Shown here: positions 32,282 to 41,972 of the stretch, piece after piece
Position numbering within the stretch: the stretch's first letter is position 1
Layout of the letters: each line of letters begins with the position of its first letter
DNA from: CAZAAW01 sp964483325
GTDB taxonomy: Bacteria > Pseudomonadota > Alphaproteobacteria > Rhizobiales > Kaistiaceae
NCBI GenBank assembly: GCA_964483325.1
Contig: CAZAAW010000001.1
Span: 124,001-188,000 of the forward strand
Direction of reading: 5' to 3'
DNA length: 64,000 nucleotides
Notes under the pieces: model-generated
What the model was told of the DNA's origin: nothing
The model's input: only the letters and a program-made list of their open reading frames with translations
Databases searched by the model: none
Made by a program: the position numbers and the translations under genes

Positions 32282-32314
32282 AAAGGGAGCGCTCTGGCGC
32301 TCCCTTTCCGTTTT
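32282..32314. terminator. Bidirectional terminator between exoR and the lectin-like gene
   Basis: Perfect 11-bp stem AAAGGGAGCGC / GCGCTCCCTTT (32282-32292, 32297-32307) with loop TCTG, then CCGTTTT. A-rich on the other side, so it serves both convergent genes. Confidence 0.9.
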
Positions 32315-32324
32315 GGGCCTTCGC

Positions 32325-32987
32325 TCAGTTCGTGGCGAAGCAGTAGAAGAGCCCGGCGCCGCCGGTGCTGACGAGGGCCTCCTGGCCGCAGCCGCGCGAC
32401 GGGTGCGAGTGATTCCAGAAGTTGACGCCGGCGGGGTTGCCCTGCAGGTCGTGATGCCCGAGGAAGGCGCTGCCTTCGCCGTTGGACGTCCAGTTGCCGC
32501 AGGTCGCCGAGGCGGCATCGCCGGCGACGACGGTGCCGTCCTGGTTGGAGCCGGTGAGCATGTCGTGCTCGTTCGGATCGTCGCCTCGGCCATTGACGAC
32601 GTTGCCCTTCTCGTCGAGGGCCGTCTCCTTGTTGATCTTGTTGGCGTCGCCGTGCAGCTCTTCGAGACTGGCGGCGATGGTTTCGCCCTTGGCATTCACC
32701 CAGGGGCCGCTGCCGATGCGGTCGCGGGCATTGACGCCTGCGGCACCGCCTTCGCCGACGGTGCTGAGATAGGCGTGCCAGGTCTTGCCGGTCGACCCGG
32801 CGGCCTCGGCAAGCTCCTGGCAATGCTGGTCGGCGCCCTCGAGGCCGCCGAGATTGGCCCCGTCGCCCAGCCCGACACTGGTGACGAAGAAGCTCATATT
32901 GGCCGCATCCTGGGCCGCGGCGGGGGTGATGGCGGCCGCGCCGGCGATGACGGCGGCAAGGACGGGCAGCTTCACGCGAGTGTTCAT
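32325..32987 (-). CDS. Secreted lectin-like protein
   Basis: A 220-residue exported protein: signal peptide (to about 25, ending AAAQ), then a cysteine-containing fold with SFFVTSVGLGDGANLGGL, GADQHCQELAEAAG, TWHAYLST, VNARDRIGSGPW and a C-terminal SHPSRGCGQ...FYCFA. The layout recalls the C-type-lectin-like or collagen-associated lectin families that appear in proteobacteria as small periplasmic proteins. The start is supported by GAGGAGG before the ATG at 32985-32987. Ligand and function are unknown. Confidence 0.72.
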   Translation of the reverse strand: MNTRVKLPVLAAVIAGAAAITPAAAQDAANMSFFVTSVGLGDGANLGGLEGADQHCQELAEAAGSTGKTWHAYLSTVGEGGAAGVNARDRIGSGPWVNAKGETIAASLEELHGDANKINKETALDEKGNVVNGRGDDPNEHDMLTGSNQDGTVVAGDAASATCGNWTSNGEGSAFLGHHDLQGNPAGVNFWNHSHPSRGCGQEALVSTGGAGLFYCFATN

Positions 32988-33117
32988 CGATGTCCTCCTC
33001 TGGATGGCTTGTTTTCGTCCGATTGACCGCGCTCCTCCCTGAACGCGGCGGCGCACGGCGGCGGTAAAGCCGATACGGCGCGCGCAACTAACGCGGGCGC
33101 AGCCGTGCTTCCGTCGC

Positions 33118-33900
33118 TCAGACGGCCAGCTCCACGATGACGGGGACGTGATCGGACGGCTTGTCCCAGCCGCGCGGCCGCTTGTCGACCTGCACGCCCT
33201 CCAACCTGTCGGCAGCCTGTGGCGACATCAGGACGTGGTCGATGCGGATGCCGTTGTTCTTCTGCCAGGCGCCGGCCTGGTAGTCCCAGAACGTGAAGAG
33301 GTCAGGGCCGGCATGAACCGCCCGCAGGGCGTCGGTCAGGCCGAGATTCAACAGCCGCCGCCATGCCTTGCGGGTCTCTGGCTGATAGAGCGCATCGCGT
33401 GCCCAGTTCTCCGGGAAGCGGGCATCGCGCGGCTCGGGGATGACGTTGAAGTCGCCCGCCAGGAGAAAGGGTTCCTCGAGCTCCAGATGGTGCCTCGCCC
33501 AGCTCTCCAGCCGATCCATCCAGCGGAGCTTGTAGGCGAACTTGTCGGTACCGACCGGATTGCCGTTCGGCAGGTACAGCGACACCACACGCACGACGCC
33601 GCCGCCGACCGAGAAGACGCCTTCCATGAAGCGCGCATGATCGTCGCCCTCGTCACCGGGCAGGCCGCGGACGATCTCGTCGAATGGCAGCCGGGACAGG
33701 ATGGCGACGCCGTTGAAGCTCTTCTGGCCGTGCAGGGCGATATTGTACCCGAGGTCCTCGAACGGCGCGGACGGGAAGGCGTCGTCGGCGCATTTCGTTT
33801 CCTGGAGGCAGACGATGTCGGGCCGGGCATCGGCGAGCCAGCGCGTCGCCGTGTCGAGCCGCGATCGGACTCCGTTGATGTTCCAGGTGGCGATCTTCAT
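33118..33900 (-). CDS. xth: Exodeoxyribonuclease III
   Basis: A 260-residue AP endonuclease/3'-5' exonuclease of base-excision repair. The endonuclease/exonuclease/phosphatase fold is complete: MKIATWNINGVRSRL, CLQETKC (metal Glu), LYLPNG, LLAGDFNVIP (catalytic Asp/Asn), RIDHVLMSP and the terminal SDHVPVIVEL (catalytic His). It stands alone on the minus strand. Confidence 0.95.
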   Translation of the reverse strand: MKIATWNINGVRSRLDTATRWLADARPDIVCLQETKCADDAFPSAPFEDLGYNIALHGQKSFNGVAILSRLPFDEIVRGLPGDEGDDHARFMEGVFSVGGGVVRVVSLYLPNGNPVGTDKFAYKLRWMDRLESWARHHLELEEPFLLAGDFNVIPEPRDARFPENWARDALYQPETRKAWRRLLNLGLTDALRAVHAGPDLFTFWDYQAGAWQKNNGIRIDHVLMSPQAADRLEGVQVDKRPRGWDKPSDHVPVIVELAV

Positions 33901-33979
33901 GATGACGGCATGTTTCGGATGTGGCTGCAGCGGCCTCGGGCGGGACAGTCAGGCTTAGTCGGCAGGCGGCAACGGAACA

Positions 33980-34309
33980 ATGCCCTACCTCTATCTCTGC
34001 ATCGCCATAGTCTGCGAGGTCATCGGCACATCGGCCCTGACGGCTTCGGCCGGCTTCACGAAGCTGCTTCCGAGCCTCCTCACCGTCGCTGGGTACGGCA
34101 TCGCCTTCTATTGTCTGTCGCTGACGCTCCAGACAATGGCGGTCGGAATCGCCTATGCCATCTGGAGCGGCGTCGGCATCGTGCTTATCTCCGTCGTCGG
34201 CCTGGTGTGGTTCCGCCAGTCGCTCGACCTGCCGGCGCTGCTGGGCATCGGCCTGATCGTCGCCGGTGTGCTTGTCGTCAATCTGTTTTCGAAGAGTGTC
34301 ACCCACTAG
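33980..34309 (+). CDS. SMR-family small multidrug transporter
   Basis: A 109-residue inner-membrane protein with four hydrophobic helices. The essential membrane Glu (Glu13, equal to EmrE Glu14) is in CEVIGTSAL, and the fourth-helix GIGLIVAGVLVVNL dimer motif is present. It should exchange protons for quaternary cations as a dual-topology dimer. The next gene (osmC) follows by 35 bp. Confidence 0.92.
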   Translation: MPYLYLCIAIVCEVIGTSALTASAGFTKLLPSLLTVAGYGIAFYCLSLTLQTMAVGIAYAIWSGVGIVLISVVGLVWFRQSLDLPALLGIGLIVAGVLVVNLFSKSVTH

Positions 34310-34344
34310 CCGGCACCTCGGCCGGCCAACCAAGGAGAAGAACC

Positions 34345-34770
34345 ATGCCCGTCAGGAACGCGGACGCCGGGTGGAGCGGCAACCTCAAGGAGGGCAGCGG
34401 CCATATGCGGTTCGGAAGCGGCGCCTATGACGGGGCTTTCAGCTTCTCGTCGCGCTTCGAGAACGCGCCAGGCACCAATCCGGAGGAGCTGCTGGGTGCC
34501 GCTCATGCCGGCTGCTTCTCGATGGCCTTGGCGGCCGATCTCGGCGGCGCCGGCTACCAGCCGGAATCGGTGTCGACCAAGGCCAAGGTGCATATCGAGA
34601 CGGTGGACGGCGGTTTTGCCATCACGCTCATCGAGCTGGAGACGACGGCGAAGGTGCCCGGCATCGATGATGCCGCCTTCCAGAAGATCGCCGAAGGGAC
34701 GAAGGTGAACTGCCCGGTGTCGAAGGCGCTCGCCTCGGTCAAGACGACGCTCAGCGCCAGGCTGGCCTAA
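34345..34770 (+). CDS. osmC: OsmC-family peroxiredoxin
   Basis: A 141-residue cytoplasmic thiol peroxidase that reduces organic hydroperoxides. The two catalytic cysteines are Cys57 (GAAHAGCFSMAL) and Cys123 (VNCPVSKAL), in the OsmC rather than Ohr spacing. The ATG at 34345 has AAGGAG eight bases upstream. Continued reading upstream is open for over a kilobase but is antisense to xth and not coding. Confidence 0.93.
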   Translation: MPVRNADAGWSGNLKEGSGHMRFGSGAYDGAFSFSSRFENAPGTNPEELLGAAHAGCFSMALAADLGGAGYQPESVSTKAKVHIETVDGGFAITLIELETTAKVPGIDDAAFQKIAEGTKVNCPVSKALASVKTTLSARLA

Positions 34771-34838
34771 GCCGCATCGCGGGGCCGGGCGACGTCCGTC
34801 CCCGCCATTCCGGCGCAGCAGCGGATCCGGTCAGCAAA

Positions 34839-36338
34839 ATGGAGCAGTATGTTCCGAAGGAACACGGGCAGTTCGACATGCCCGAGCCGATCGCCAGCGA
34901 GTTCTTCGACGATGCCGAAGCCGCGGTCGAGAGGCTCGACGCCATCTACAACGCCCATGCCGGCTTTCTGCGCAGCCGCTTCGATGCGCTCCTGCACGGC
35001 GAGGTGCTGACCCGGCGCGTGCGCGCCACCTATCCGGAGATCCGGATCACCACCAACAGCCACGCCAAGGTCGATACGCGCCTGTCCTACGGCCATGTCG
35101 CCGGCCCTGGCACGTTCTCGACCACTGTGACGCGGCCGCGGCTGTTCCGCTCCTACCTCACCGAACAGATAAGGCTGCTGCTGCGCAATCACGGCGTTCC
35201 GGTCGAGATCGGCCCGTCGACGGAACCGCTGCCGCTGCATTTCGCCTTCACCGACGTCGTCTATGTCGAAGGCGCGCTGGCCGAACGCCTGGACCGGCCG
35301 CTGCGGGACATCTTCGATGTGCCCGATCTTGCCGTCACGGACGACGCCATCGTCAACGGCACCTACGTGCCGCCGGCCGGCGCCGCCGAACCGCTGGCGC
35401 CTTTCACGGCACAGCGGGTGGATTATTCGCTGCACCGGCTGCCGCATTACACGGCGACGGCTCCGGAGCATTTCCAGAACTATGTGCTGTTCACCAACTA
35501 CCAGTTCTATATCGACGAGTTCTGCGCCCTGGCGCGCCGGCTCATCGCCGAGGGCCGCGACGGCTACGAGGCCTTCGTCGAGCCGGGCAATGTCCTGACG
35601 CCGGCCGGCAAGACGGCAGCCGTTTCCGGCGTCGCGCCGGGGCGCCTGCCGCAGATGCCGGCCTACCACCTGAAGCGGGCAGGGCACTCGGGGATTACGA
35701 TGGTCAATATCGGCGTCGGGCCATCCAACGCCAAGACGATCACCGACCATATCGCGGTGCTGCGGCCGCACAGCTGGCTGATGCTGGGCCACTGCGCCGG
35801 CCTGCGTGACACGCAGGCGCTCGGCGACTATGTCCTCGCCCACGGCTATGTCCGCGAGGACCACGTTCTCGACGCCGATCTGCCGACCTGGGTGCCGATC
35901 CCGCCGCTGGCCGAAATTCAGGTGGCGCTGGAGGAGGCGGTCGCCGAGATCACCGGGCTGCAGGGATTCGAGCTGAAGAGCATCATGCGCACCGGCACCG
36001 TCGCCAGCATCGACAACCGCAATTGGGAGCTGCTGCGCCAGTCGGAGCTGGTGGAGCGCTTCTCCCAGTCGCGCGCCATCGCGCTCGACATGGAATCCGC
36101 CACCATCGCCGCCAACGGCTTCCGCTTCCGCGTTCCCTACGGAACGCTGCTATGCGTCTCGGACAAGCCGCTGCATGGCGAACTGAAGCTGCCGGGCATG
36201 GCGACGGATTTCTACCGCCGCCAGGTCGGCCAGCATCTGGAGATCGGCATCAGGGCGATGGAGAAGCTGCGCGCCATGGCGCCGGAGCGCCTGCATTCGC
36301 GCAAGCTGCGCAGCTTCGCCGAGACAGCGTTCCAGTAG
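34839..36338 (+). CDS. amn: AMP nucleosidase
   Basis: A 499-residue enzyme that hydrolyses AMP to adenine and ribose-5-phosphate. The N-terminal half (about 1-190) is the AMP-nucleosidase-specific domain (TYPEIRITTNSHAKVDTRLSYG); the C-terminal half is a nucleoside-phosphorylase fold with MLGHCAGLRDTQALGDYV, the LDMESATIAANG base/ribose site and catalytic Asp in CVSDKPLHG. Length and both domains match E. coli Amn. It is convergent with erpA, three bases apart. Confidence 0.95.
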   Translation: MEQYVPKEHGQFDMPEPIASEFFDDAEAAVERLDAIYNAHAGFLRSRFDALLHGEVLTRRVRATYPEIRITTNSHAKVDTRLSYGHVAGPGTFSTTVTRPRLFRSYLTEQIRLLLRNHGVPVEIGPSTEPLPLHFAFTDVVYVEGALAERLDRPLRDIFDVPDLAVTDDAIVNGTYVPPAGAAEPLAPFTAQRVDYSLHRLPHYTATAPEHFQNYVLFTNYQFYIDEFCALARRLIAEGRDGYEAFVEPGNVLTPAGKTAAVSGVAPGRLPQMPAYHLKRAGHSGITMVNIGVGPSNAKTITDHIAVLRPHSWLMLGHCAGLRDTQALGDYVLAHGYVREDHVLDADLPTWVPIPPLAEIQVALEEAVAEITGLQGFELKSIMRTGTVASIDNRNWELLRQSELVERFSQSRAIALDMESATIAANGFRFRVPYGTLLCVSDKPLHGELKLPGMATDFYRRQVGQHLEIGIRAMEKLRAMAPERLHSRKLRSFAETAFQ

Positions 36339-36341
36339 GTG

Positions 36342-36701
36342 TCAGACGGAGAAGCTGGTGCCGCAGCCGCAGGATGCGGTGGCCTGCGGGTTGTTCACCT
36401 GGAACGATTCGCCCATCAGGTTCTCGACGAGATCGATCTCGGCGCCGGCCATGTAGGGCAGGGAGACCGGGTCCACCGCGATCACCGCGAAGCCGTTGCG
36501 GAAGATGACATCGTCAGGTGCGACGCTCTGCACCAGCTCGAAGGTATACTGGAAACCCGAGCAGCCGCCGCCGGAGACGCCGACCCGCATGGCCGCGAGC
36601 TCCGGATCGTCGTTCAGGAATTGCGTGATGCGCATCGCCGCACGTTCGGAGATCGTGATCTGCGGCTGAACATCGGCGGTTGTAGTGGCTTCATCCGGCA
36701 T
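36342..36701 (-). CDS. erpA: Iron-sulfur cluster insertion protein ErpA (A-type carrier)
   Basis: A 119-residue HesB/IscA-type carrier that hands Fe-S clusters to apo-proteins. The three ligand cysteines are in GGGCSGFQY and the C-terminal SCGCGTSF. It is divergent from dgt with 61 bp between starts; this erpA/dgt pairing is typical of Rhizobiales. Confidence 0.93.
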   Translation of the reverse strand: MPDEATTTADVQPQITISERAAMRITQFLNDDPELAAMRVGVSGGGCSGFQYTFELVQSVAPDDVIFRNGFAVIAVDPVSLPYMAGAEIDLVENLMGESFQVNNPQATASCGCGTSFSV

Positions 36702-36762
36702 GGTGCTGCTATCGCTCGCTGGACAGGCGTGAGCATGGGAAACCGAGAGTTAGGATTGCGCC

Positions 36763-37980
36763 TTGGCTGAGTCAACCGAGCGGCCGGCGGCAACGGCCGG
36801 GATCGGCCGCCGCGTCTTCGCCGAAGACCCGGCCCGCAGCCGGGGCAGGCTTTTTCCGGAGCCGCCGGCGACGCGGCGCACCGCCTTCCAGCGCGACCGC
36901 GACCGTATCGTCCATTCGATGGCCTTCCGCCGCCTCAAGGGCAAGACGCAGGTCTTCCTGCCCGAGGAAGGTGATCATTATCGCACCCGCCTGACGCATA
37001 CGCTCGAAGTCGCCCAGATCGCCCGCTCGCTGGCGCAGGCGCTTCGCCTCGACCAGGACCTCACCGAGGCCATCGCGCTCGCCCACGACCTTGGCCATTC
37101 GCCCTTCGGCCATGCCGGCGAGCGGGCGCTTAATGCCGCCATGGCGCCCTATGGCGGCTTCGACCACAACGCCCAGAGTCTGCGGGTCGTCACCGTCCTG
37201 GAGCGCCGCTATGCCGAGTTCGACGGCCTCAACCTGACCTGGGAGGTGCGGGAGGGCCTCGCCAAGCATAATGGCCCGCTGGTCGCCGGCGACGGCACCG
37301 TTCGCGGCGGCGGCGAGCTTCCGCGTGCCGTCGCCGATCAGGACAGCGCCTCCGACCTCTGGCTGTGGAGCTATGCTTCGGCGGAAGCGCAGATCGCCTC
37401 GGTGGCCGACGATGTCGCCTATGACGCGCACGACCTCGACGACGGCATGCGCGCCGGCCTTCTCGACATCGACGACCTGCGGGTGGTGCCGCTGCTCGCC
37501 GACCTTCTTGATGAAGTCCTGCGACGATACCCGGCCATCGGCCGGTCGCGCATCGCGCCGGAGGTGGTGCGGCGGCTGATCGGCGTCCTCATCGAGGATG
37601 TCATAGCTGAGACCGAGCGCCGGCTCGCCGGTCTCGATCCGCAGTCGGCTGACGACGTGCGGCGCGCCGCCGACGCCGTTGCTGCCTTCTCGCCGCCCAT
37701 GTCGGCGGTCGACGGCGCCATCAAGGCGCTGCTGTTCGAGCGCGTCTATCGCCATCCCCGGGTCATGGCGACGATGGAGGCGGCGGAAGAGCTCGTCGAA
37801 GCGCTCTACCGGCGCTACTGGACCGACCCGCAGAGCCTGCCGGCCGACTGGCGGATCGCGGCGCCGGTGGCCGACGCCGACCGTGCCCGGCATATCGCCG
37901 ACTTCCTGGCCGGCATGACGGACCGTTTCGCCATTCTGGAGTACCGCCGTCTGTTTGACCGGCTGCCTGATTTCGTTTAG
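36763..37980 (+). CDS. dgt: Deoxyguanosinetriphosphate triphosphohydrolase-like protein
   Basis: A 405-residue HD-domain dNTPase that cuts dNTPs to deoxynucleosides and triphosphate. Metal ligands are in YRTRLTHTLEV (His) and LAHDLGHSPFGHAGE (His-Asp), with the third Asp in the VADDVAYDAHDLDD block. The start is TTG at 36763, preceded by TTAGGA. It is the first gene of a long co-directional run through argS and beyond. Confidence 0.93.
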   Translation: MAESTERPAATAGIGRRVFAEDPARSRGRLFPEPPATRRTAFQRDRDRIVHSMAFRRLKGKTQVFLPEEGDHYRTRLTHTLEVAQIARSLAQALRLDQDLTEAIALAHDLGHSPFGHAGERALNAAMAPYGGFDHNAQSLRVVTVLERRYAEFDGLNLTWEVREGLAKHNGPLVAGDGTVRGGGELPRAVADQDSASDLWLWSYASAEAQIASVADDVAYDAHDLDDGMRAGLLDIDDLRVVPLLADLLDEVLRRYPAIGRSRIAPEVVRRLIGVLIEDVIAETERRLAGLDPQSADDVRRAADAVAAFSPPMSAVDGAIKALLFERVYRHPRVMATMEAAEELVEALYRRYWTDPQSLPADWRIAAPVADADRARHIADFLAGMTDRFAILEYRRLFDRLPDFV

Positions 37981-38018
37981 GCCGCCCCGGCCTTCTGGCG
38001 TATTCCCCGCGGAGCAAC

Positions 38019-39779
38019 ATGAATATTTTCCGGGTGTTCAGCGAACGCGTCGAGACCGTCGTTCGGCATCTCATCGCGCAGCATTATCATGGCGTTGAAG
38101 CGGATTTCTCGCGCGCTTTGGTAGAGCCGCCGCGCGACAGCGGCCATGGTGACCTGTCCAGCAACGCCGCCATGGTGCTGGCGAAGCCGCTGGGCGTGAA
38201 CCCGCGCGAATTCGCAACCCGCATTGCCACGGAACTGGCCGCCGATCCCGATGTCGAGACGGCGGAAGTCGCCGGCCCGGGCTTCGTGAACCTGCGCCTG
38301 CGCCCCGCCTACTGGCAAAAGCTCGTCGGCCAGATCGTGACCTCCGGCGACGACTACGGCCGCACGACGCTCGGCGGCGGCGTCCGTATCAATGTCGAAT
38401 ACGTGTCGGCCAATCCCACCGGCCCGATGCATGTCGGCCATTGCCGCGGTGCCGTATTCGGCGACGCGCTGTCCAATCTGCTGGCGGCCGCCGGCTTCGA
38501 CGTCACGCGGGAATACTACATCAACGACGCCGGGGCGCAGGTCGATGTCCTCGCCCGCTCCGCCTTTCTGCGCTACCGCGAGGCGCTGGGGGAGGCGATC
38601 GGGCCGATCCCGGAGGGTCTCTACCCGGGCGACTACCTGAAGCCGGTCGGCGAGGCCCTGGCGCGAGAGTACGGCAACGCCCTCCTGGAACTCGATGAAG
38701 CCGCCTGGCTGCCGATCGTGCGCGACGCGGCCATCGCGGCGATGATGGCGCTGATCCGCGGCGACCTGGAGGCCCTCAACGTCCATCACGACGTGTTCTT
38801 CTCCGAGCGCACGCTGACGGCCGGCAACGGCGCCAGGATCGAGGCGGCGATCGATGCGCTGCGGGACAAAGGGCTGATCTACCAGGGCCGCCTGCCGCCG
38901 CCCAAGGGCCAGCTGCCCGACGACTGGGAAGACCGCGAGCAGATCTTGTTCCGGTCGACGGAGTTCGGCGACGACACCGACCGGGCGCTCAAGAAGTCGG
39001 ACGGCTCCTATACTTATTTCGCCGCCGACATTGCCTATCACTACGACAAGTACAGGCGCGGCTTCACGCAGATGATCGACGTCCTCGGCGCCGATCACGG
39101 CGGCTATGTGAAGCGCATCGAGGCGTCGGTGCGGGCGCTCAGCGGTGGCCAGGTGACGCTTGACGCCCGCATCTGCCAGCTGGTCAAGCTGACCCGCAAC
39201 GGCGAGCCGGTGAAGATGTCGAAGCGCTCCGGCGAGTTCATCACGCTGCGCGACGTTGTCGACGAAGTCGGCGCCGATGCCGTGCGGTTCATGATGGTCT
39301 TCCGCAAGAACGACGCGCCGCTCGACTTCGACTTCCAGAAGGTGACGGAACAGTCGAAGGACAATCCGGTCTTCTACGTACAATATGCCCATGCGCGGAC
39401 ATGCTCGATCTTCCGCCAGGCGGAGGCGGAGGTGCCGGGCCTGCCGCGCGATGCCGGGAGCCTTGCCACGGCGCCGCTGGATCTCCTGGGCGATGAAGCC
39501 GAACTGGGCCTGATCCGTCGGCTCGCCGAGTATCCGCGCATCGTCGAGGCGGCGGCGCAGAGCCATGAGCCGCACCGCATCGCCTTCTACCTTTACGAGC
39601 TTGCGGCCGACTTCCACGCGCTATGGAACCGCGGCAAGGAGATGCCGCAATTACGCTTTATTAACCCTACAGAACGAGACTTGACTTCAGCCAGGCTTGC
39701 CCTCGTTCACGCCACGAATTTGGTGTTGTCGTCCGGTCTGTCTATCCTCGGCGTGAACGCGCCGGAGGAGATGCGGTGA
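38019..39779 (+). CDS. argS: Arginine--tRNA ligase
   Basis: A 586-residue class I synthetase: N-terminal Add-1 domain (about 1-85), HIGH motif as GPMHVGHCRGAV, KMSKS as KMSKRSGEF, and a DALR anticodon domain at the end (TNLVLSSGLSILGVNAPEEM). The length and all motifs are normal. It lies 38 bp after dgt. Confidence 0.97.
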   Translation: MNIFRVFSERVETVVRHLIAQHYHGVEADFSRALVEPPRDSGHGDLSSNAAMVLAKPLGVNPREFATRIATELAADPDVETAEVAGPGFVNLRLRPAYWQKLVGQIVTSGDDYGRTTLGGGVRINVEYVSANPTGPMHVGHCRGAVFGDALSNLLAAAGFDVTREYYINDAGAQVDVLARSAFLRYREALGEAIGPIPEGLYPGDYLKPVGEALAREYGNALLELDEAAWLPIVRDAAIAAMMALIRGDLEALNVHHDVFFSERTLTAGNGARIEAAIDALRDKGLIYQGRLPPPKGQLPDDWEDREQILFRSTEFGDDTDRALKKSDGSYTYFAADIAYHYDKYRRGFTQMIDVLGADHGGYVKRIEASVRALSGGQVTLDARICQLVKLTRNGEPVKMSKRSGEFITLRDVVDEVGADAVRFMMVFRKNDAPLDFDFQKVTEQSKDNPVFYVQYAHARTCSIFRQAEAEVPGLPRDAGSLATAPLDLLGDEAELGLIRRLAEYPRIVEAAAQSHEPHRIAFYLYELAADFHALWNRGKEMPQLRFINPTERDLTSARLALVHATNLVLSSGLSILGVNAPEEMR

Positions 39780-39864
39780 GTGCGTAGCTCGCGGCAATGT
39801 CCGCGGGGAATGCGATGTCCGCGGGGCTTGGGGAGGCGATTGCTGCGGGACGGAACTGGACAAG

Positions 39865-41961
39865 ATGGCTGACCGCCACGATCTGACATCCGCCAGCCGC
39901 CGCAGCGGCGCCAGCAATCCGGGTGCCGAGCGCACCGAGGAAGATCCGCTTGTTGAACTGGCGCGGATCGTTTCGGGCCGCTCCGCCTATGCCGATACCT
40001 CCCGCCGGAGATCGCCCTTGACCGCCGACCGCACGCCCACCGATGCCGATCTGGCCCGGGACCTAGAAGCGGAGTTGCTGAGCGACCTCCAGGCTTCGTT
40101 CGCCGCCAGCCGCCGCGCCGACGACAGGGACGACTACGGCCGCGCGCCGGCCTATGCGGCTGACGATGACGGCGACTATTCCGACTATGCCGGAGCGCGC
40201 CAGGACGAGGGCGACGAAGCCGCGCAGGACTATGTCTACGATCCGGCCGGCTACCCGGTTGCCGACGGCGATCCGGCGACGGACGGCTATCCGCCGGTCG
40301 CGGGCGCGGCGGACGATGACGCCGGGTCCTACGACGACTACCAGCTTCGCTCGGCGCCGGAGACGCCGGATGACGCCGGTGCCTTCGATCCCTATCAGCC
40401 CGAGGACGATGCTTACGCAGCGCCGGAGACCGGCGCCGTCTATGCCGAGGACGAGGACGTCTATCCGGGCGACGGCCAGGACAGCGCCGAGACCTACGCG
40501 GCCGATGACGACGAGGCGCCCGCCTATAGCAGCGACGCCGCCGAAACGGGGTTCCTGCAGGAGCCATACCTTGAGGAACCTTACGACGACGGCATGGGAG
40601 ACGATCCCTCGCCGGGTGTCTCGGCGCGGCTCGGCAACGATCTCGACGGGCCTTATCAGCCGTCGGACGAAGAAAGCTTCCCGCCCTATCCCGTCGCCCT
40701 GCGTGCCGGCGAGGACGATCGCTACGATGGCGACTATGACGGCGATCCGGCGGATTCGGAGGCCGATTACGATCTCGACGACGACCTGTCCGAGCCGCCG
40801 CGCAGGGGCCTGCGCAAGGAGGTCCTGGCGATCGGCGCCATCCTGGCAATTGTCCTGGTCGGCGGAGCGGCAGCGATAATGCTGCGCCCAGGCGCCGGCA
40901 CGGGCGACACGGCGGCGCCGGTTTTCCTTGCCGATGACACGCCGACGAAGGAGGAGCCGCCGCCGCAGGAGCAGCAGACGGCCGCCGCCGACCCGAGCAA
41001 GCTGATCTACGACCGTGTCGGCGGCGAAGGTCCGATCGACGCCGACGGGCCGGAGACGCTGGCACCGCAGGATGACGAGGTCATTGCCGATATCCCGCAG
41101 ATAACGGCGCCGGAGAGCGAGGGCAGCCGCGAGATTTCCCGCATCATCCTTCCTGGTGCGCCCGACGACGACTCCGTTGCCCGGCCGCGCAGCCGGGAGT
41201 TCGATGCCGAGGCCGCCAATGCCGAGGCGGGCGACGGATCGTCACCTGCAGCCGGGACGCGGCGGGTGCGCACCGTCGTCGTCCGTCCGGACGGCACGAT
41301 CGTCTCCAGCGAGGCGGCGCCGGTCGGCGAAGCACCGCCGGCCGCCGATGTGCTGGCTGCCGCGGAGAACCTGTCGAACAACGATCCGGCCGCAATCGCG
41401 GCCGAGAGCGGCCAGCTCGTCCCGCCGCGCGAGGACGAGACGAACCTTCAGCCCGATCCGGACAGCGTCGGGACCGTCGTCGCGAACGGGCCTGTGCCGC
41501 GCCCCAATCCGGAGCGCGATCAGGTGGCGGCGGCCACGCCGGTTGCTGCCGAGCCGCCGCCGGTGCGCAATGTCGAGGTCAGGACCGTCACCGAGCCGCC
41601 CGCGGCGCGCGAGCCGGCGCCGCAACGTCAGGCGGCGCGCGACGAGCCGATTTCACTGATGCCGTCGGCGCCGGCCGAACCGGCACCGGCGCAGCGCGCT
41701 CCCCAGGCGAGCGGCAACTTCCTCGTCCAGGTGGCGTCGCAGCGCTCCGAGGCCGAAGCTCTGGCGGCCTTCCGTTCCCTGCAGAACCGCCTGCCGCAGT
41801 ATCTTTCGGGACGCCAGCCGGACGTTCAGCGCGCCGATCTCGGTGCCCGCGGCACCTTCTATCGCGTGCGCGTCGGACCGCCGACGAGCCGCGACGAGGC
41901 GAATCGCCTCTGCGCCAGCCTCAAGGCGGCCGGCGCCGACTGCATCGTCGCGCAGAACTGA
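39865..41961 (+). CDS. Single-pass membrane SPOR-domain protein with long acidic N-terminus
   Basis: A 698-residue inner-membrane protein. Residues 1-310 are a low-complexity cytoplasmic region rich in Asp, Tyr, Ala and Glu (many DDY/DYD clusters). One transmembrane helix (about 320-339, EVLAIGAILAIVLVGGAAAI) follows, then a Pro/Ala-rich periplasmic linker and a SPOR domain (about 617-698, NFLVQVASQRSEAEALAAF to the C-terminus). SPOR domains bind septal peptidoglycan without stem peptides. The same argS-SPOR-nagZ-scpAB order is found widely in Rhizobiales, where it is regarded as a division protein. Confidence 0.88.
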   Translation: MADRHDLTSASRRSGASNPGAERTEEDPLVELARIVSGRSAYADTSRRRSPLTADRTPTDADLARDLEAELLSDLQASFAASRRADDRDDYGRAPAYAADDDGDYSDYAGARQDEGDEAAQDYVYDPAGYPVADGDPATDGYPPVAGAADDDAGSYDDYQLRSAPETPDDAGAFDPYQPEDDAYAAPETGAVYAEDEDVYPGDGQDSAETYAADDDEAPAYSSDAAETGFLQEPYLEEPYDDGMGDDPSPGVSARLGNDLDGPYQPSDEESFPPYPVALRAGEDDRYDGDYDGDPADSEADYDLDDDLSEPPRRGLRKEVLAIGAILAIVLVGGAAAIMLRPGAGTGDTAAPVFLADDTPTKEEPPPQEQQTAAADPSKLIYDRVGGEGPIDADGPETLAPQDDEVIADIPQITAPESEGSREISRIILPGAPDDDSVARPRSREFDAEAANAEAGDGSSPAAGTRRVRTVVVRPDGTIVSSEAAPVGEAPPAADVLAAAENLSNNDPAAIAAESGQLVPPREDETNLQPDPDSVGTVVANGPVPRPNPERDQVAAATPVAAEPPPVRNVEVRTVTEPPAAREPAPQRQAARDEPISLMPSAPAEPAPAQRAPQASGNFLVQVASQRSEAEALAAFRSLQNRLPQYLSGRQPDVQRADLGARGTFYRVRVGPPTSRDEANRLCASLKAAGADCIVAQN

Positions 41962-41972
41962 CAAGCGCCTTC

